A DNA stretch of 64,000 bases from an uncultured Bacteroidota bacterium. GTDB lineage: Bacteria; Bacteroidota; Bacteroidia; Flavobacteriales; Flavobacteriaceae. Under the pieces are notes generated by a model. That model did no database searches. It saw only the letters and a list, made by a program, of their open reading frames with translations, and was not told where the DNA came from. Shown here piece by piece: positions 19,951-30,111 of the stretch (its first letter is position 1; each line of letters begins with the position of its first letter). Location of the stretch: NCBI GenBank assembly GCA_902550325.1, contig CACCYT010000001.1, forward strand, positions 1 through 64,000, in the 5' to 3' direction. The position numbers and the translations under genes were made by a program.

Positions 19951-22248
19951 CTACTTATAAGATCTATTTTTTAATTCTACATTATCAAATAGTAATTTTT
20001 CCTTGTGAAGTGTCGAGTTTTCAATTACTTTATTATACTCCCAAGCAGAAACAAAAGTAAATTCTTCGTCATTTCTCATTGCCTCACCTTCTTTGGTTTG
20101 GAATTCTTCTCTAAAATGACCTCCACAAGATTCATTTCTTTTTAAAGCATCTAATGCGAATAATTCACCAAGCTCCATAAAATCAGCAACCCTTAAAGCT
20201 TTTGCAAGCGGTTCATTAAATGAAAATTGATCGCCAGGAATTAATAAATCAGAATAGAATTGTTTTTTTAACTTTTGAATTTCTTTTATTGCTGATTTTA
20301 AATCAACTGAATTTCTAGACATCCCACAATTGTTCCAAATTATTTTACCTAATTTTTTATGAAAATAATCAACTGTTTTAGTTCCGTTTATATTCATTAA
20401 TTTTTCTATACTATCTTCTACAGATTTTTTTGCTTGAATAAATTCTGGTAATTCATTATCAATTGGACCTGTTTTTATATCATCTGCAAGAAAATCATTA
20501 ATGGTATTTGGTAACACAAAATACCCATCAGCTAATCCTTGCATTAAAGCTGAAGCCCCTAGCCTGTTCGCTCCATGATCTGAAAAATTAGCTTCACCAA
20601 TAGCATAGCAACCAGGGATTGTAGTCATTAAATTATAATCAACCCACAAACCTCCCATTGTATAATGAACAGCAGGGTAAATCATCATTGGAGTTTTGTA
20701 GGGGTCTTGATCAACAATCTTCTCATACATTTGGAATAAGTTACCATACTTAGCCTTTATTACATCTTCACCCAATGACTTAATCAAATTTAAATCATTA
20801 ACATCAAGACCTTTAACTAAGGCTTTTTCTTTTCCATATCTAATTATTGAGGAAGAGAAATCCAAGAAAACTGCTTCACCAGTTTTATTCACCCCATAAC
20901 CTGAATCACATCTTTCTTTGGCTGCTCTAGAAGCCACATCACGAGGAACTAAGTTACCAAAAGCAGGATATCTTCTTTCCAAATAATAATCTCTGTCATC
21001 TTCGGGTACATCAGTTGGTTTCAATATGTTATTTCTAATTTTTTTAGCATCTTCCAATTTTTTTGGAACCCAAATTCTACCATCATTTCTTAATGACTCT
21101 GACATCAGAGTTAATTTTGACTGGTAATCACCAGAAACAGGAATGCAAGTAGGATGAATTTGAGTAAAAGATGGGTTAGCAAAAAAAGCTCCTTTTTTAT
21201 GAACTTTCCAGGCAGCTGAAACATTACTTCCCATAGCATTTGTTGATAAATAAAATAGATTACCATAACCTCCAGATGCAAGTACAACAGCATGTGCAGA
21301 ATGACTCTCAATTTCTCCAGTTACTAAATTTCTAGTTATAATTCCTTTTGCCTTTCCATTAATAATTACGATGTCCATCATCTCATGTCTGCTGTACATT
21401 TTTATTTTACCTCTAGCTATTTGCCTATTCATTGCAGAATAAGCGCCTAAAAGTAATTGTTGTCCAGTTTGTCCCTTTGCATAAAATGTTCTAGAAACCA
21501 AAACCCCACCAAATGATCTATTATCTAATAATCCACCATATTCTCTAGCAAAGGGGACGCCTTGAGCTACACATTGGTCAATAATACTTGTAGAAACCTC
21601 TGCTAGCCTGTAAACATTAGCTTCTCGAGACCTGTAATCACCGCCCTTTATTGTATCATAAAAAAGTCTGTATACAGAATCTCCATCACCTTGGTAATTT
21701 TTTGCCGCGTTTATTCCACCCTGAGCTGCAATTGAGTGGGCTCTTCGAGATGAGTCTTGAAAGCAGAATGCTTTAACATTATAGCCCTGTTCAGCAAGAG
21801 TAGCAGATGCTGAGCCCCCAGCTAAACCAGTACCCACAACAATAACATCAATGTTTCTCTTGTTAGCAGGACTAACTAAGCGAACATTGTTTTTATGATT
21901 TGTCCATTTCATATCCAAAGAACCTTCAGGTATTTTTGAGTTCAAAACACCATTGGAAACTTTAATCTTCTTAGCATGGGAATGTAATTCGACTGACAAA
22001 TTTTTCAGAAGCGTATTCTTTTCTAGATAATCTGGGTCGGAGGATTTTATAGGGTGGCGATTATTGGATTTGTGCCAATCTGTATCCCAATCTTCAAGTT
22101 TACATTTAATGCCGGTACTTTTTTTAGTGACTTTATACTTACCGTTTCCTATTGAATGATAGTATCTTAGACAAACAACCAACTCATCACGATTAGAGTA
22201 TTGATTTTTAGGTTTTCGATAATTAAGGGAATAAGTAATTTTTTTCAT
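19951..22248 (-). CDS. sdhA: Succinate dehydrogenase flavoprotein subunit with a 100-aa in-frame N-terminal extension resembling an integrase arm DNA-binding domain
   Basis: Core from about codon 101: [89 protein letters not shown]. Extension [58 protein letters not shown]... is not typical of SdhA. Confidence 0.95.
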   Translation of the reverse strand: MKKITYSLNYRKPKNQYSNRDELVVCLRYYHSIGNGKYKVTKKSTGIKCKLEDWDTDWHKSNNRHPIKSSDPDYLEKNTLLKNLSVELHSHAKKIKVSNGVLNSKIPEGSLDMKWTNHKNNVRLVSPANKRNIDVIVVGTGLAGGSASATLAEQGYNVKAFCFQDSSRRAHSIAAQGGINAAKNYQGDGDSVYRLFYDTIKGGDYRSREANVYRLAEVSTSIIDQCVAQGVPFAREYGGLLDNRSFGGVLVSRTFYAKGQTGQQLLLGAYSAMNRQIARGKIKMYSRHEMMDIVIINGKAKGIITRNLVTGEIESHSAHAVVLASGGYGNLFYLSTNAMGSNVSAAWKVHKKGAFFANPSFTQIHPTCIPVSGDYQSKLTLMSESLRNDGRIWVPKKLEDAKKIRNNILKPTDVPEDDRDYYLERRYPAFGNLVPRDVASRAAKERCDSGYGVNKTGEAVFLDFSSSIIRYGKEKALVKGLDVNDLNLIKSLGEDVIKAKYGNLFQMYEKIVDQDPYKTPMMIYPAVHYTMGGLWVDYNLMTTIPGCYAIGEANFSDHGANRLGASALMQGLADGYFVLPNTINDFLADDIKTGPIDNELPEFIQAKKSVEDSIEKLMNINGTKTVDYFHKKLGKIIWNNCGMSRNSVDLKSAIKEIQKLKKQFYSDLLIPGDQFSFNEPLAKALRVADFMELGELFALDALKRNESCGGHFREEFQTKEGEAMRNDEEFTFVSAWEYNKVIENSTLHKEKLLFDNVELKNRSYK

Positions 22249-22261
22249 TCAGGCTGAAAAT

Positions 22262-22309
22262 ATTATAACACACCATTTTACCTGTCAAAGATAGATAAAT
22301 TATAACACA
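22262..22309. repeat. 11-bp direct repeat ATTATAACACA (22262-22272 and 22299-22309) flanking the -7 box upstream of the extended sdhA
   Basis: Exact 11-mer read twice in the sdhC-sdhA intergenic region, offset 37 bp. Confidence 0.85.
22286..22293 (-). promoter_or_regulatory. -7 box TATCTTTG between sdhC and sdhA
   Basis: + strand CAAAGATA is TATCTTTG on the minus strand, matching TAnnTTTG. No good -33 element seen. Confidence 0.45.
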
Positions 22310-22331
22310 TTAAAAATAATTTTATTTTTTT

Positions 22332-22994
22332 TTAATGAGATAAAAAATGATAGATGGCGATGAAACAAAAACCGAGTGGAATGAAAATCCCAAATGAATA
22401 ACTAATTTTTTTGATTAGCGATGAGTATCGATTACTTGTCCCTAAAGATTGTGTGGAAGAAGCTAGTCCGTGGACTAAATGCAAAGCCAAAAAAACAAAC
22501 GAAATACAGTAGAAAACTACTTTTATGGGGTCTTGAAATTTTTCAACTAACTCATGATGATATCTATTTGGATCGTCGGGTTTGAATTCTATATACTTGT
22601 ATTCCATTTCAGGAATCCAAAAGTCATAGAAATGTAAACCCAAAAATGATAAAATAACTATACCCGAGAGAATCATATATCTTGAAACCATCAATGAATT
22701 TTTAGAGCTACTAAAAACAGCATAATTCACTGGTCTAGCTTTTCTGTTTTGATAATCTAGAATAAACCCCATGACAAAATGAAAAAGTACACCAGCAATC
22801 AATATTGGCTGAAGAACAAACTGGACTAGTGGGTTTGTACCCATAAAATGAGAAAGCCAATTAAACAAGCTGTCGCTAAAAACTGAAGTTATATTAATTA
22901 AAAAGTGTTGTGTTAAAAAAACAATTAAAAAAATACCAGACAAAGCCATTGCAATTTTACGGCCTATGGAAGAATTAAATAACTTTTTTAACAT
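22332..22994 (-). CDS. sdhC: Succinate dehydrogenase cytochrome b subunit
   Basis: SSIGRKIAMALSGIFLIVFLTQHFLINITSVF..., five predicted TM helices, HLVHGLASSTQSLG; adjacent to sdhA/B. Confidence 0.95.
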   Translation of the reverse strand: MLKKLFNSSIGRKIAMALSGIFLIVFLTQHFLINITSVFSDSLFNWLSHFMGTNPLVQFVLQPILIAGVLFHFVMGFILDYQNRKARPVNYAVFSSSKNSLMVSRYMILSGIVILSFLGLHFYDFWIPEMEYKYIEFKPDDPNRYHHELVEKFQDPIKVVFYCISFVFLALHLVHGLASSTQSLGTSNRYSSLIKKISYSFGIFIPLGFCFIAIYHFLSH

Positions 22995-23001
22995 GATTTG
23001 A

Positions 23002-23029
23002 CAAAATTACTTTACACAAGCATTACAAA
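23002..23029 (-). promoter_or_regulatory. Promoter of sdhC (TTTG ... TAATTTTG)
   Basis: Minus-strand TAATTTTG at 23002-23009, only 7 nt before the sdhC ATG. TTTG copies lie 16 nt (23026-23029) and 20 nt (23030-23033) upstream. Confidence 0.55.
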
Positions 23030-23042
23030 CAAATAATATGCC

Positions 23043-25871
23043 TTATTTAACTGAGAACTTTAGCTCTTGATTATCCACTTTTAAAATATACTCCCCTTTG
23101 CTTAAATATCTATTTCCGTCATCTGAAATTTTAGCGTTAAATCCTATTTTTTTTAGGTATTTACCACTTAGTTTCTTATCTATTTTTATAGGAATTTTAA
23201 TTTTATTAAATCCGTAATCAGTATTAAAGTTACCTTGATTTAAGGTTTTATTGTTTTCATTTAAAATTTCAAACTCAAAATTCTTATTTTTTGAGCTGAA
23301 CAGATCAATTGTAAAATTTATATCATAGGTTTCAGAGGAATACATTATTTTATTTCCCCATGAATTAGAAAACTTTATTTCATTAAAATTTAAAAAAGAA
23401 ATAGTATTTTGATTAACTGATGCCTCCAAATATTTATAGAATAAATCTAATTCTATTTTATAAATTGATCTACCATGGGTTCCAATAACTAACTCATTTG
23501 TCCCCTCATGTATAACTAAATCGTGAATTGCTACCCTTGGTAAATTTGATGAAAAAGGATGCCAATTTGAACCTAAATCAAATGAAACAAAAAGTCCGTT
23601 ATCCGTACCAACATATAGTATTTTTTCATCTTTAATGTCTTCTCTTATTACATTTATAGGTGAAAGTGGAAGGTTAGTAGAAATTTCTTTCCAAGAGACT
23701 CCATTATCATCGCTTAAATATAAATAAGGTTTGAAATCATTTTTTCTGTATCCGTTAAGCGATAAGTAAATTCTACTTTGATTGTGTTTAGAGAAAATTA
23801 CCCTGCTAACCCACAAGTTTGGAGGCAGATTATTAGAAATATTTTTCCAAAATTCACCAGAGTTTTGTGTTAAATATACATTTCCATCATCACTGCCGAC
23901 AACGATTTTACCAAAGTTAAAAACAGATTCATCAATACAAGTTAGTGTCCCGTATGGCACGTTTCCTTTTTTACCACCCTTAGTTAAGTCGTTAGAGATA
24001 TCATTCCAACTGTCACCTTTATCAAAGGATCTGTGTAGCTTGTTGCTACCAAAATAAATTATATCCTGATTGTGCGGCGATATCAATATTGGGGTTTGCC
24101 AATTAAATCTTAAAGGAGATTGACCAAGTTGATGTCTTGGTTTTATCACCTTTCTTGTTCCTTGGCTAATATTTAATCTATAATAATTACCAAATTGTAA
24201 ACCTGTATACACAATATTATTATCACGATTATCAATTTGTATTTGCATACCATCACCTCCCATAATTTTTGTCCAATTATTATGTCCGGACTCATGCCAA
24301 TAAGGAGACTCAAAAGAGTTATTCTTTGCCATCCAAACACCATTGTCTTGCAAACCTCCATAAACATTGTATGGATCTGCGTTGTCAACATTAATGGAGT
24401 AAAACTGTCCAACTGACGGTTGATTTAGCTTCATCCAATTTGCACCTTGATCATACGAAATATTGACACCCCCATCATTACCTAAAACTAAATGATCTGT
24501 ATTTTTTGGATTAATCCATAGGTCATGGTGATCAACATGCACATTGCTTGCTCCAATTCTTGAGTAGGTTTTACCAGAATCATTTGACTTTAAAATAGGT
24601 ACACCATATATATATATTTGTTCAGAATTAATGGGTGATACATGTATCCTTCCAAAATAATATCCATAACTATTATAAACAGCATCCAGATATTCTTCAT
24701 TTTGCTTATTCCATGTTGTACCTCCATCGACTGATTTATAAACCTCTGCTCCTATAACTGGAGCATCAAATAACTCGGCATTTGCATCAGTTAAAAATTT
24801 ATAAATATCGTTTGGTTTTAACTCACCAGAGTTTATCTTGGATTTTAATAGCTCGGAGTTTAATTCATTTTCAAATCCATTTCTGTTTATGAATAAATTT
24901 AATTCTTCGTTATCTAAACTCATAAAACCTTGCTTGGTCATATCTTTAAAATCTAACCTTTGAATTCCTTGTGATTTTTTCTCTTTTTTTCTTCTGAATT
25001 GATTGTCTAATACAGCATATATAATATTTGAATCATAAATTGCAAGACCAATCCTACCAACACCATTTCCAGTTGGAAATCCAGAGTTTTGTGTTGTAAT
25101 TTTTTTCCAAATTTTTCCACCATCAACTGTTTTGTAAATAGCAGAGCTTTCTCCACTTCCAATAAAGTTCCATTCAGTTCGACTTCTTTCCCAGAATGCA
25201 GCATACTGAATTTCAAAATTATCTGGATCATAAACTATATCAATAGCACCAGTATTGTCATTTATATATAGTGATTGTGACCACGTTTTTCCTCCATCGT
25301 AAGAGTTAAATACACCTCTTTGCAAATTATTTGAATATAGGTGTCCAATTGCAGCAACAACAATATGTTGATTATCATCTGGGTTAATGATTATTCGGCT
25401 AATATGATGAGAATCTCTCAAACCAATATTTTCCCAAGTTTTTCCATTATCATGAGATTTTAAAATACCAATTCCTGGATATGAGGATCTTGATGAATTG
25501 CTTTCACCTGTTCCAACATAAATTGCTCCAGATTCCCAATCAACTGCAAAATCACCAATATTCTGTGTCATACTATTATCCATAATGGGGTTAAAGGTTG
25601 TACCGTTATTAGTGGTGTGCCATAACCCACCTGATGCATAAGCAACAAAGAATTCCGTTGGATTCTCAGGGTTAACTTCTAAATCTGTTACCCTTCCACT
25701 CATTACACTTGGACCAATATTGGTAATCTCTATATTTTTTACAATTGAGTTATTTATACTGGTTTTGTATTCAATTTCAGATTTTTCAATTAGGTCAGCG
25801 GAGGTATAATTAACTTGAGAAAAAGAGAAAAAAGAAAAAAATATTATTAAAAAGGTAAAATTTTTCATCAT
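23043..25871 (-). CDS. Secreted VPS10/sortilin-like BNR-repeat beta-propeller protein
   Basis: Signal peptide; repeated S.DxGxTW motifs (KSHDNGKTWENIG, NSYDGGKTWSQS, KTVDGGKIWKKI, KSVDGGTTWNKQ, SYDQGANWMKL, LSDDNGVSWKEI). Confidence 0.88.
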   Translation of the reverse strand: MMKNFTFLIIFFSFFSFSQVNYTSADLIEKSEIEYKTSINNSIVKNIEITNIGPSVMSGRVTDLEVNPENPTEFFVAYASGGLWHTTNNGTTFNPIMDNSMTQNIGDFAVDWESGAIYVGTGESNSSRSSYPGIGILKSHDNGKTWENIGLRDSHHISRIIINPDDNQHIVVAAIGHLYSNNLQRGVFNSYDGGKTWSQSLYINDNTGAIDIVYDPDNFEIQYAAFWERSRTEWNFIGSGESSAIYKTVDGGKIWKKITTQNSGFPTGNGVGRIGLAIYDSNIIYAVLDNQFRRKKEKKSQGIQRLDFKDMTKQGFMSLDNEELNLFINRNGFENELNSELLKSKINSGELKPNDIYKFLTDANAELFDAPVIGAEVYKSVDGGTTWNKQNEEYLDAVYNSYGYYFGRIHVSPINSEQIYIYGVPILKSNDSGKTYSRIGASNVHVDHHDLWINPKNTDHLVLGNDGGVNISYDQGANWMKLNQPSVGQFYSINVDNADPYNVYGGLQDNGVWMAKNNSFESPYWHESGHNNWTKIMGGDGMQIQIDNRDNNIVYTGLQFGNYYRLNISQGTRKVIKPRHQLGQSPLRFNWQTPILISPHNQDIIYFGSNKLHRSFDKGDSWNDISNDLTKGGKKGNVPYGTLTCIDESVFNFGKIVVGSDDGNVYLTQNSGEFWKNISNNLPPNLWVSRVIFSKHNQSRIYLSLNGYRKNDFKPYLYLSDDNGVSWKEISTNLPLSPINVIREDIKDEKILYVGTDNGLFVSFDLGSNWHPFSSNLPRVAIHDLVIHEGTNELVIGTHGRSIYKIELDLFYKYLEASVNQNTISFLNFNEIKFSNSWGNKIMYSSETYDINFTIDLFSSKNKNFEFEILNENNKTLNQGNFNTDYGFNKIKIPIKIDKKLSGKYLKKIGFNAKISDDGNRYLSKGEYILKVDNQELKFSVK

Positions 25872-25904
25872 TTTAATTTTTAAATTTGAGATATATCAAA
25901 ATAA

Positions 25905-27197
25905 ATGAAATACAAAAAGATTGATACTAAATTATTTGTTAAAAATCGCAAAAATTTTGTTAATAAACTAAAACAAAAGAGTATCGCGTTTTTCAACTCA
26001 AATGACATCTATCCAATTAGTGCAGATTCAACTCTTCCATTTGACCAACACAGGGATATTTTTTATTTAAGTGGTATTGATCAAGAGGAGAGCATATTAG
26101 TCTTATTTCCTGATTCAAAAAATATGAGTTATAGAGAAATGTTGTTTATAAGAGAAACAAATGAGCATATTACACACTGGGAAGGAGAAAAGCTAACAAA
26201 GGAACAGGCTAAAAAAATCTCAGGAATTAATAATGTTTATTGGCTAGGTGAATTTGATGATATTTTAAGAGATATATTAAAAAAAGTTGATTTTGTTTAT
26301 ATAAACACAAATGAACATTACAGGCAAAATGTTCAGACCCAGACGAGAGAAGACAGGTTTATTAAAAAATTAAAAAAAATCGGTGGACTTAATTTTAAGA
26401 AAAGTAATCCTATACTTCAAAAACAAAGATCTATTAAAGATAATATTGAGATACAACTAATTAAAACTGCATGTGAAATAACTAAAATGGGTTTTGAAAG
26501 AGTTTTAAACTTTATCAAACCTGGTGTATGGGAATATGAAATTGAAGCTGAATTCTCACATGAATTTTTAAAAAATCGATCTAGAAAATTTGCATACACA
26601 CCCATTATTGCATCTGGTAGAAATTCAAATTTTTTGCATTATATATACAATAACAAGCAATGTTTAGATGGCGAAATAGTATTAATGGATGTAGCAGCTG
26701 AATATGCAAACTACTCCTCCGACATGACAAGAACTGTCCCAGTTAATGGTAAGTTCAGTAAGAGGCAAAAAACTATTTATAATGCTGTTCTGAATGTGAA
26801 AAATGAAGCAACAAAATTGCTCAGACCTGGAATTCTATGGCACGAATATCATGTTGAAGTTGGTAAAATTATGACTTCTGAACTGTTAAAAATTAAATTG
26901 TTAGACAAGTCTGATGTTCAACGCGAAACAAAAAAAACACCTGCGTACAAAAAATACTTTAGCCATGGAACATCCCATCATTTGGGTTTAGATACTCACG
27001 ACTATTGTGATCTGAAAATACCTATGGAAAAAAATATGGTTTTAACAGTTGAACCTGGAATATACATAAAGGAGGAGGGTTTTGGTATTAGATTAGAGGA
27101 TGATGTCGTAATAAATGATAATGGTGGCCCAACTAATCTAATGAGCAATATCCCTATAGAAATTGATCATATCGAGGAAATAATGAACTCAAAATGA
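25905..27197 (+). CDS. pepP: Xaa-Pro aminopeptidase (M24 family)
   Basis: DQHRDIFYLSGIDQEESILVLFPD; VLMDVAAEYANYSSDMTRTVPVNGKFS; HGTSHHLGLDTHD; LTVEPGIYI; GIRLEDDVVI. Confidence 0.93.
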   Translation: MKYKKIDTKLFVKNRKNFVNKLKQKSIAFFNSNDIYPISADSTLPFDQHRDIFYLSGIDQEESILVLFPDSKNMSYREMLFIRETNEHITHWEGEKLTKEQAKKISGINNVYWLGEFDDILRDILKKVDFVYINTNEHYRQNVQTQTREDRFIKKLKKIGGLNFKKSNPILQKQRSIKDNIEIQLIKTACEITKMGFERVLNFIKPGVWEYEIEAEFSHEFLKNRSRKFAYTPIIASGRNSNFLHYIYNNKQCLDGEIVLMDVAAEYANYSSDMTRTVPVNGKFSKRQKTIYNAVLNVKNEATKLLRPGILWHEYHVEVGKIMTSELLKIKLLDKSDVQRETKKTPAYKKYFSHGTSHHLGLDTHDYCDLKIPMEKNMVLTVEPGIYIKEEGFGIRLEDDVVINDNGGPTNLMSNIPIEIDHIEEIMNSK

Positions 27198-28247
27198 TTT
27201 CCATCCCAAAGACTTGATTTCGGATTTAGAACCGTTGCCTAAATCTAAATATGTTTTTTTATCATTTGTGATATGACCAATGACATGTAAATCAAAATCA
27301 CAATTTTCAATTTTTTCATAATCACTTGAATTTATAGTAAACAAAATTTCATAATCCTCTCCTCCTGACATGATAACTGAAATTGGATCTAAATTAAATT
27401 CATTACATACTTTTAGTAAGGACTGATCTTTATAAATTTTATCAGAATATAACACACAACCTTTTTCTGAACTATTACACAAATGAATAATCTCAGATGA
27501 TAAACCATCACTTATATCAATCATTGATGTTGGAGTGATTGAATTTTTATCTAGAAAATTAATCAAGTCTGTTCTTGCTTCGGGTTTAAGTTGGCGCTCA
27601 ACCAATTCTTTGTAAGGTTCTAAATCTGGCTTACTGTTTGGATTGACAAGAAATACTTGTTTTTCTCTTTCTAAAATTTGTAACCCAAGGTAAGCCAATC
27701 CTAACTTACCAGAACAAACAACTAAATCATTATTGTTAGCTCCTGATCTTTTACAGATCTTTTTTTGATCTACAACACCAATTGATGTAACAGATATAAT
27801 TAACCCTTTTTGAGACGAAGTAGTATCTCCCCCGACCAAATCAACTTGATACCTTTTACATGCTAAATTAATCCCCTCATAAAGCTCATCTAAAGATTCC
27901 AGTTTGAATCTATTTGACACTGCAACTGAAACCGTAATTTGCTTACATGCTCCATTCATCGCGCATATATCAGAAATATTACAAACAACAGCTTTATAGC
28001 CCAAATGTTTTAAGGGGAAATAGGTTAAATCAAAATGTACACCTTCAACTAACATATCAGTAGAAATTAAGGAATAAGAGTTTGGAACTTTTAATACTGC
28101 AGCGTCATCTCCAATACCAACAATAGTTGAGTTATTATAATTCTTGACATTCTTTTTTACATGTTCAATAAAACCAAATTCACCCAATGAAGAAAGATCA
28201 GTTAGATTCTGATTTTTATTATTTGATTTTTCTTTGCTATGGTCCAT
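27189..28247 (-). CDS. thiL: Thiamine-monophosphate kinase
   Basis: GIGDDAAVLKVPNSYSLISTDMLVEGVHFDLTYFPLKHLGYKAVVCNISDICAMNG; VGGDTTSSQKG; IDISDGLSSEI. Confidence 0.95.
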   Translation of the reverse strand: MDHSKEKSNNKNQNLTDLSSLGEFGFIEHVKKNVKNYNNSTIVGIGDDAAVLKVPNSYSLISTDMLVEGVHFDLTYFPLKHLGYKAVVCNISDICAMNGACKQITVSVAVSNRFKLESLDELYEGINLACKRYQVDLVGGDTTSSQKGLIISVTSIGVVDQKKICKRSGANNNDLVVCSGKLGLAYLGLQILEREKQVFLVNPNSKPDLEPYKELVERQLKPEARTDLINFLDKNSITPTSMIDISDGLSSEIIHLCNSSEKGCVLYSDKIYKDQSLLKVCNEFNLDPISVIMSGGEDYEILFTINSSDYEKIENCDFDLHVIGHITNDKKTYLDLGNGSKSEIKSLGWKSF

Positions 28248-28300
28248 ATTTTGTATAAAGAATACTTCAAATTTAGATTAATAAATATTTTTTAAAGGAT

Positions 28301-28308
28301 TATATTTG
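28301..28308 (+). promoter_or_regulatory. -7 box TATATTTG of the SUF operon
   Basis: TAnnTTTG match followed by 6 nt and then ATG at 28315. Confidence 0.45.
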
Positions 28309-28314
28309 CAAAAT

Positions 28315-28644
28315 ATGATTGAGGTAGACCAGACAGCAAAAGAAGAAGTTAGTAAGCTAATGGAATCAGACGGTTATAATCCATCAAAAGACTTCATTCG
28401 CGTTGGTGTCAAGAGTGGTGGTTGCTCTGGCTTATCATATGAACTGAAATTTGATAAATCTACCAACGATAATGATAAGGTTTTTGAAAATAATGGTATA
28501 AAAATTGCCGTAGATAAAAAAAGTTTTTTGTATTTGATTGGAACAACATTAGAGTATCAAGGAGGATTAAATGGGAAGGGTTTTGTTTTTAGAAATCCAA
28601 ATGCAAATAGAACCTGTGGTTGTGGAGAAAGCTTTTCTTTATAA
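28315..28644 (+). CDS. sufA: HesB/IscA-type iron-sulfur assembly accessory protein (SufA-like)
   Basis: VGVKSGGCSGLSYELKFD and NPNANRTCGCGESFSL; first gene of the suf cluster. Start moved from TTG 28306, which lies in the -7 box. Confidence 0.93.
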   Translation: MIEVDQTAKEEVSKLMESDGYNPSKDFIRVGVKSGGCSGLSYELKFDKSTNDNDKVFENNGIKIAVDKKSFLYLIGTTLEYQGGLNGKGFVFRNPNANRTCGCGESFSL

Positions 28645-28656
28645 ATTATTATTATT

Positions 28657-30102
28657 ATGGCCTATACTGAGGAAGAATTAAAAAAAGAATTAGAAAATCA
28701 AGAATATCAATATGGTTTTACAACTGATATTGAGTCAGAAACATTTCCTGTTGGATTAAATGAAGATATAGTAAGATCAATTTCTGAAAAGAAAAATGAA
28801 CCTGAATGGATGACTGAATGGCGGCTAGAAGCTTATGCAGCATGGAAAAATATGGAAGAGCCAAATTGGCATAATGTAAATTATAAAAAACCTGATTTTC
28901 AAAGTATTTCATATTACTCAGCTCCTAAAACAAAAAATAATCTTAAAAGTCTTGACGAGGTTGATCCTGAACTAATTAAGACTTTCAATAAACTAGGGAT
29001 TTCAACTGAAGAACAAAAAAAGCTCTCTGGTGTAGCCGTTGATATTGTAATGGATTCAGTGTCTGTAGCTACAACTTTCAGAGAAACATTGGCAGAAAAA
29101 GGAATAATATTTTGTTCTATTTCTGAAGCTATAAAAGATTATCCAGAGCTTGTAAAAAAATATATTGGTAAGGTTATTCCAAGAAAAGATAATTATTATG
29201 CAGCTCTAAATTCAGCTGTTTTTTCCGATGGATCTTTCTGTTATATACCCAAAGGGGTCAGGTGTCCAATGGAATTATCAACTTATTTTAGAATTAACCA
29301 GGCAGGCACTGGTCAATTTGAAAGAACTTTAGTTATTGCAGATGAAGGAAGTTATGTCAGTTACTTGGAAGGCTGTACTGCACCTAGCAGAGATGAAAAC
29401 CAATTGCATGCAGCTGTAGTAGAATTAATTGCAATGGATAATGCTGAAATAAAATATTCCACAGTTCAAAACTGGTATCCAGGGAATAAACAAGGGAAAG
29501 GCGGCGTTTTTAATTTTGTAACAAAAAGAGGTTTATGTAATAGAAATGCAAAAATATCTTGGACTCAAGTAGAAACTGGTTCGGCTGTTACATGGAAATA
29601 CCCATCATGCATTTTAAGAGGTGACAATAGTGTTGGAGAATTTTATTCAATTGCTGTAACTAACAATTATCAACAAGCAGATACAGGCACTAAGATGATC
29701 CACATAGGGAAAAACACAAAAAGCACTATAATTTCTAAAGGGATTTCTGCTGGAAAATCCCAAAATAGCTATCGTGGTCTAGTGCAAGTTGGGAAAAGAG
29801 CATCAAATGCTAGAAATTTTTCACAATGTGATTCTTTATTAATGGGTAACAAATGTGGTGCACATACATTTCCATATATAGAAGTCAAGAATAAATCAGC
29901 TCAAATTGAACATGAAGCAACTACTAGTAAAATTGGGGAGGATCAACTTTTTTATTGCAATCAAAGAGGAATTGACACTGAAAAAGCTATTGCATTAATT
30001 GTAAATGGCTTTAGCAAAGAGGTCTTAAACAAACTTCCTATGGAATTTGCAGTTGAGGCTCAAAAATTACTTGAAATTTCATTGGAGGGATCAGTCGGTT
30101 AA
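28657..30102 (+). CDS. sufB: Fe-S cluster assembly protein SufB
   Basis: [87 protein letters not shown]. Confidence 0.98.
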   Translation: MAYTEEELKKELENQEYQYGFTTDIESETFPVGLNEDIVRSISEKKNEPEWMTEWRLEAYAAWKNMEEPNWHNVNYKKPDFQSISYYSAPKTKNNLKSLDEVDPELIKTFNKLGISTEEQKKLSGVAVDIVMDSVSVATTFRETLAEKGIIFCSISEAIKDYPELVKKYIGKVIPRKDNYYAALNSAVFSDGSFCYIPKGVRCPMELSTYFRINQAGTGQFERTLVIADEGSYVSYLEGCTAPSRDENQLHAAVVELIAMDNAEIKYSTVQNWYPGNKQGKGGVFNFVTKRGLCNRNAKISWTQVETGSAVTWKYPSCILRGDNSVGEFYSIAVTNNYQQADTGTKMIHIGKNTKSTIISKGISAGKSQNSYRGLVQVGKRASNARNFSQCDSLLMGNKCGAHTFPYIEVKNKSAQIEHEATTSKIGEDQLFYCNQRGIDTEKAIALIVNGFSKEVLNKLPMEFAVEAQKLLEISLEGSVG

Positions 30103-30111
30103 AAATTTATT

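Noticed and set aside
21111-21311. Minus-strand 66-aa ORF inside sdhA (and 24173-24412, 25007-25231 inside the VPS10-like gene)
   Set aside because: Same-strand out-of-frame shadows of real genes with biased composition.
21949-22248. Possibility that the sdhA extension is only an ORF-caller artefact
   Set aside because: Considered, but the extension starts with ATG, has a protein-like integrase-arm sequence, a -7 box upstream, and no stop before the core. Internal TTG initiation at codon 102 cannot be excluded, so this stays an explicit refutation test.
21949-22331. A complete integrase or mobile element at sdhC-sdhA
   Set aside because: Only an arm-domain-like part is present; no core-binding or catalytic R-H-R-Y region and no terminal inverted repeats seen.
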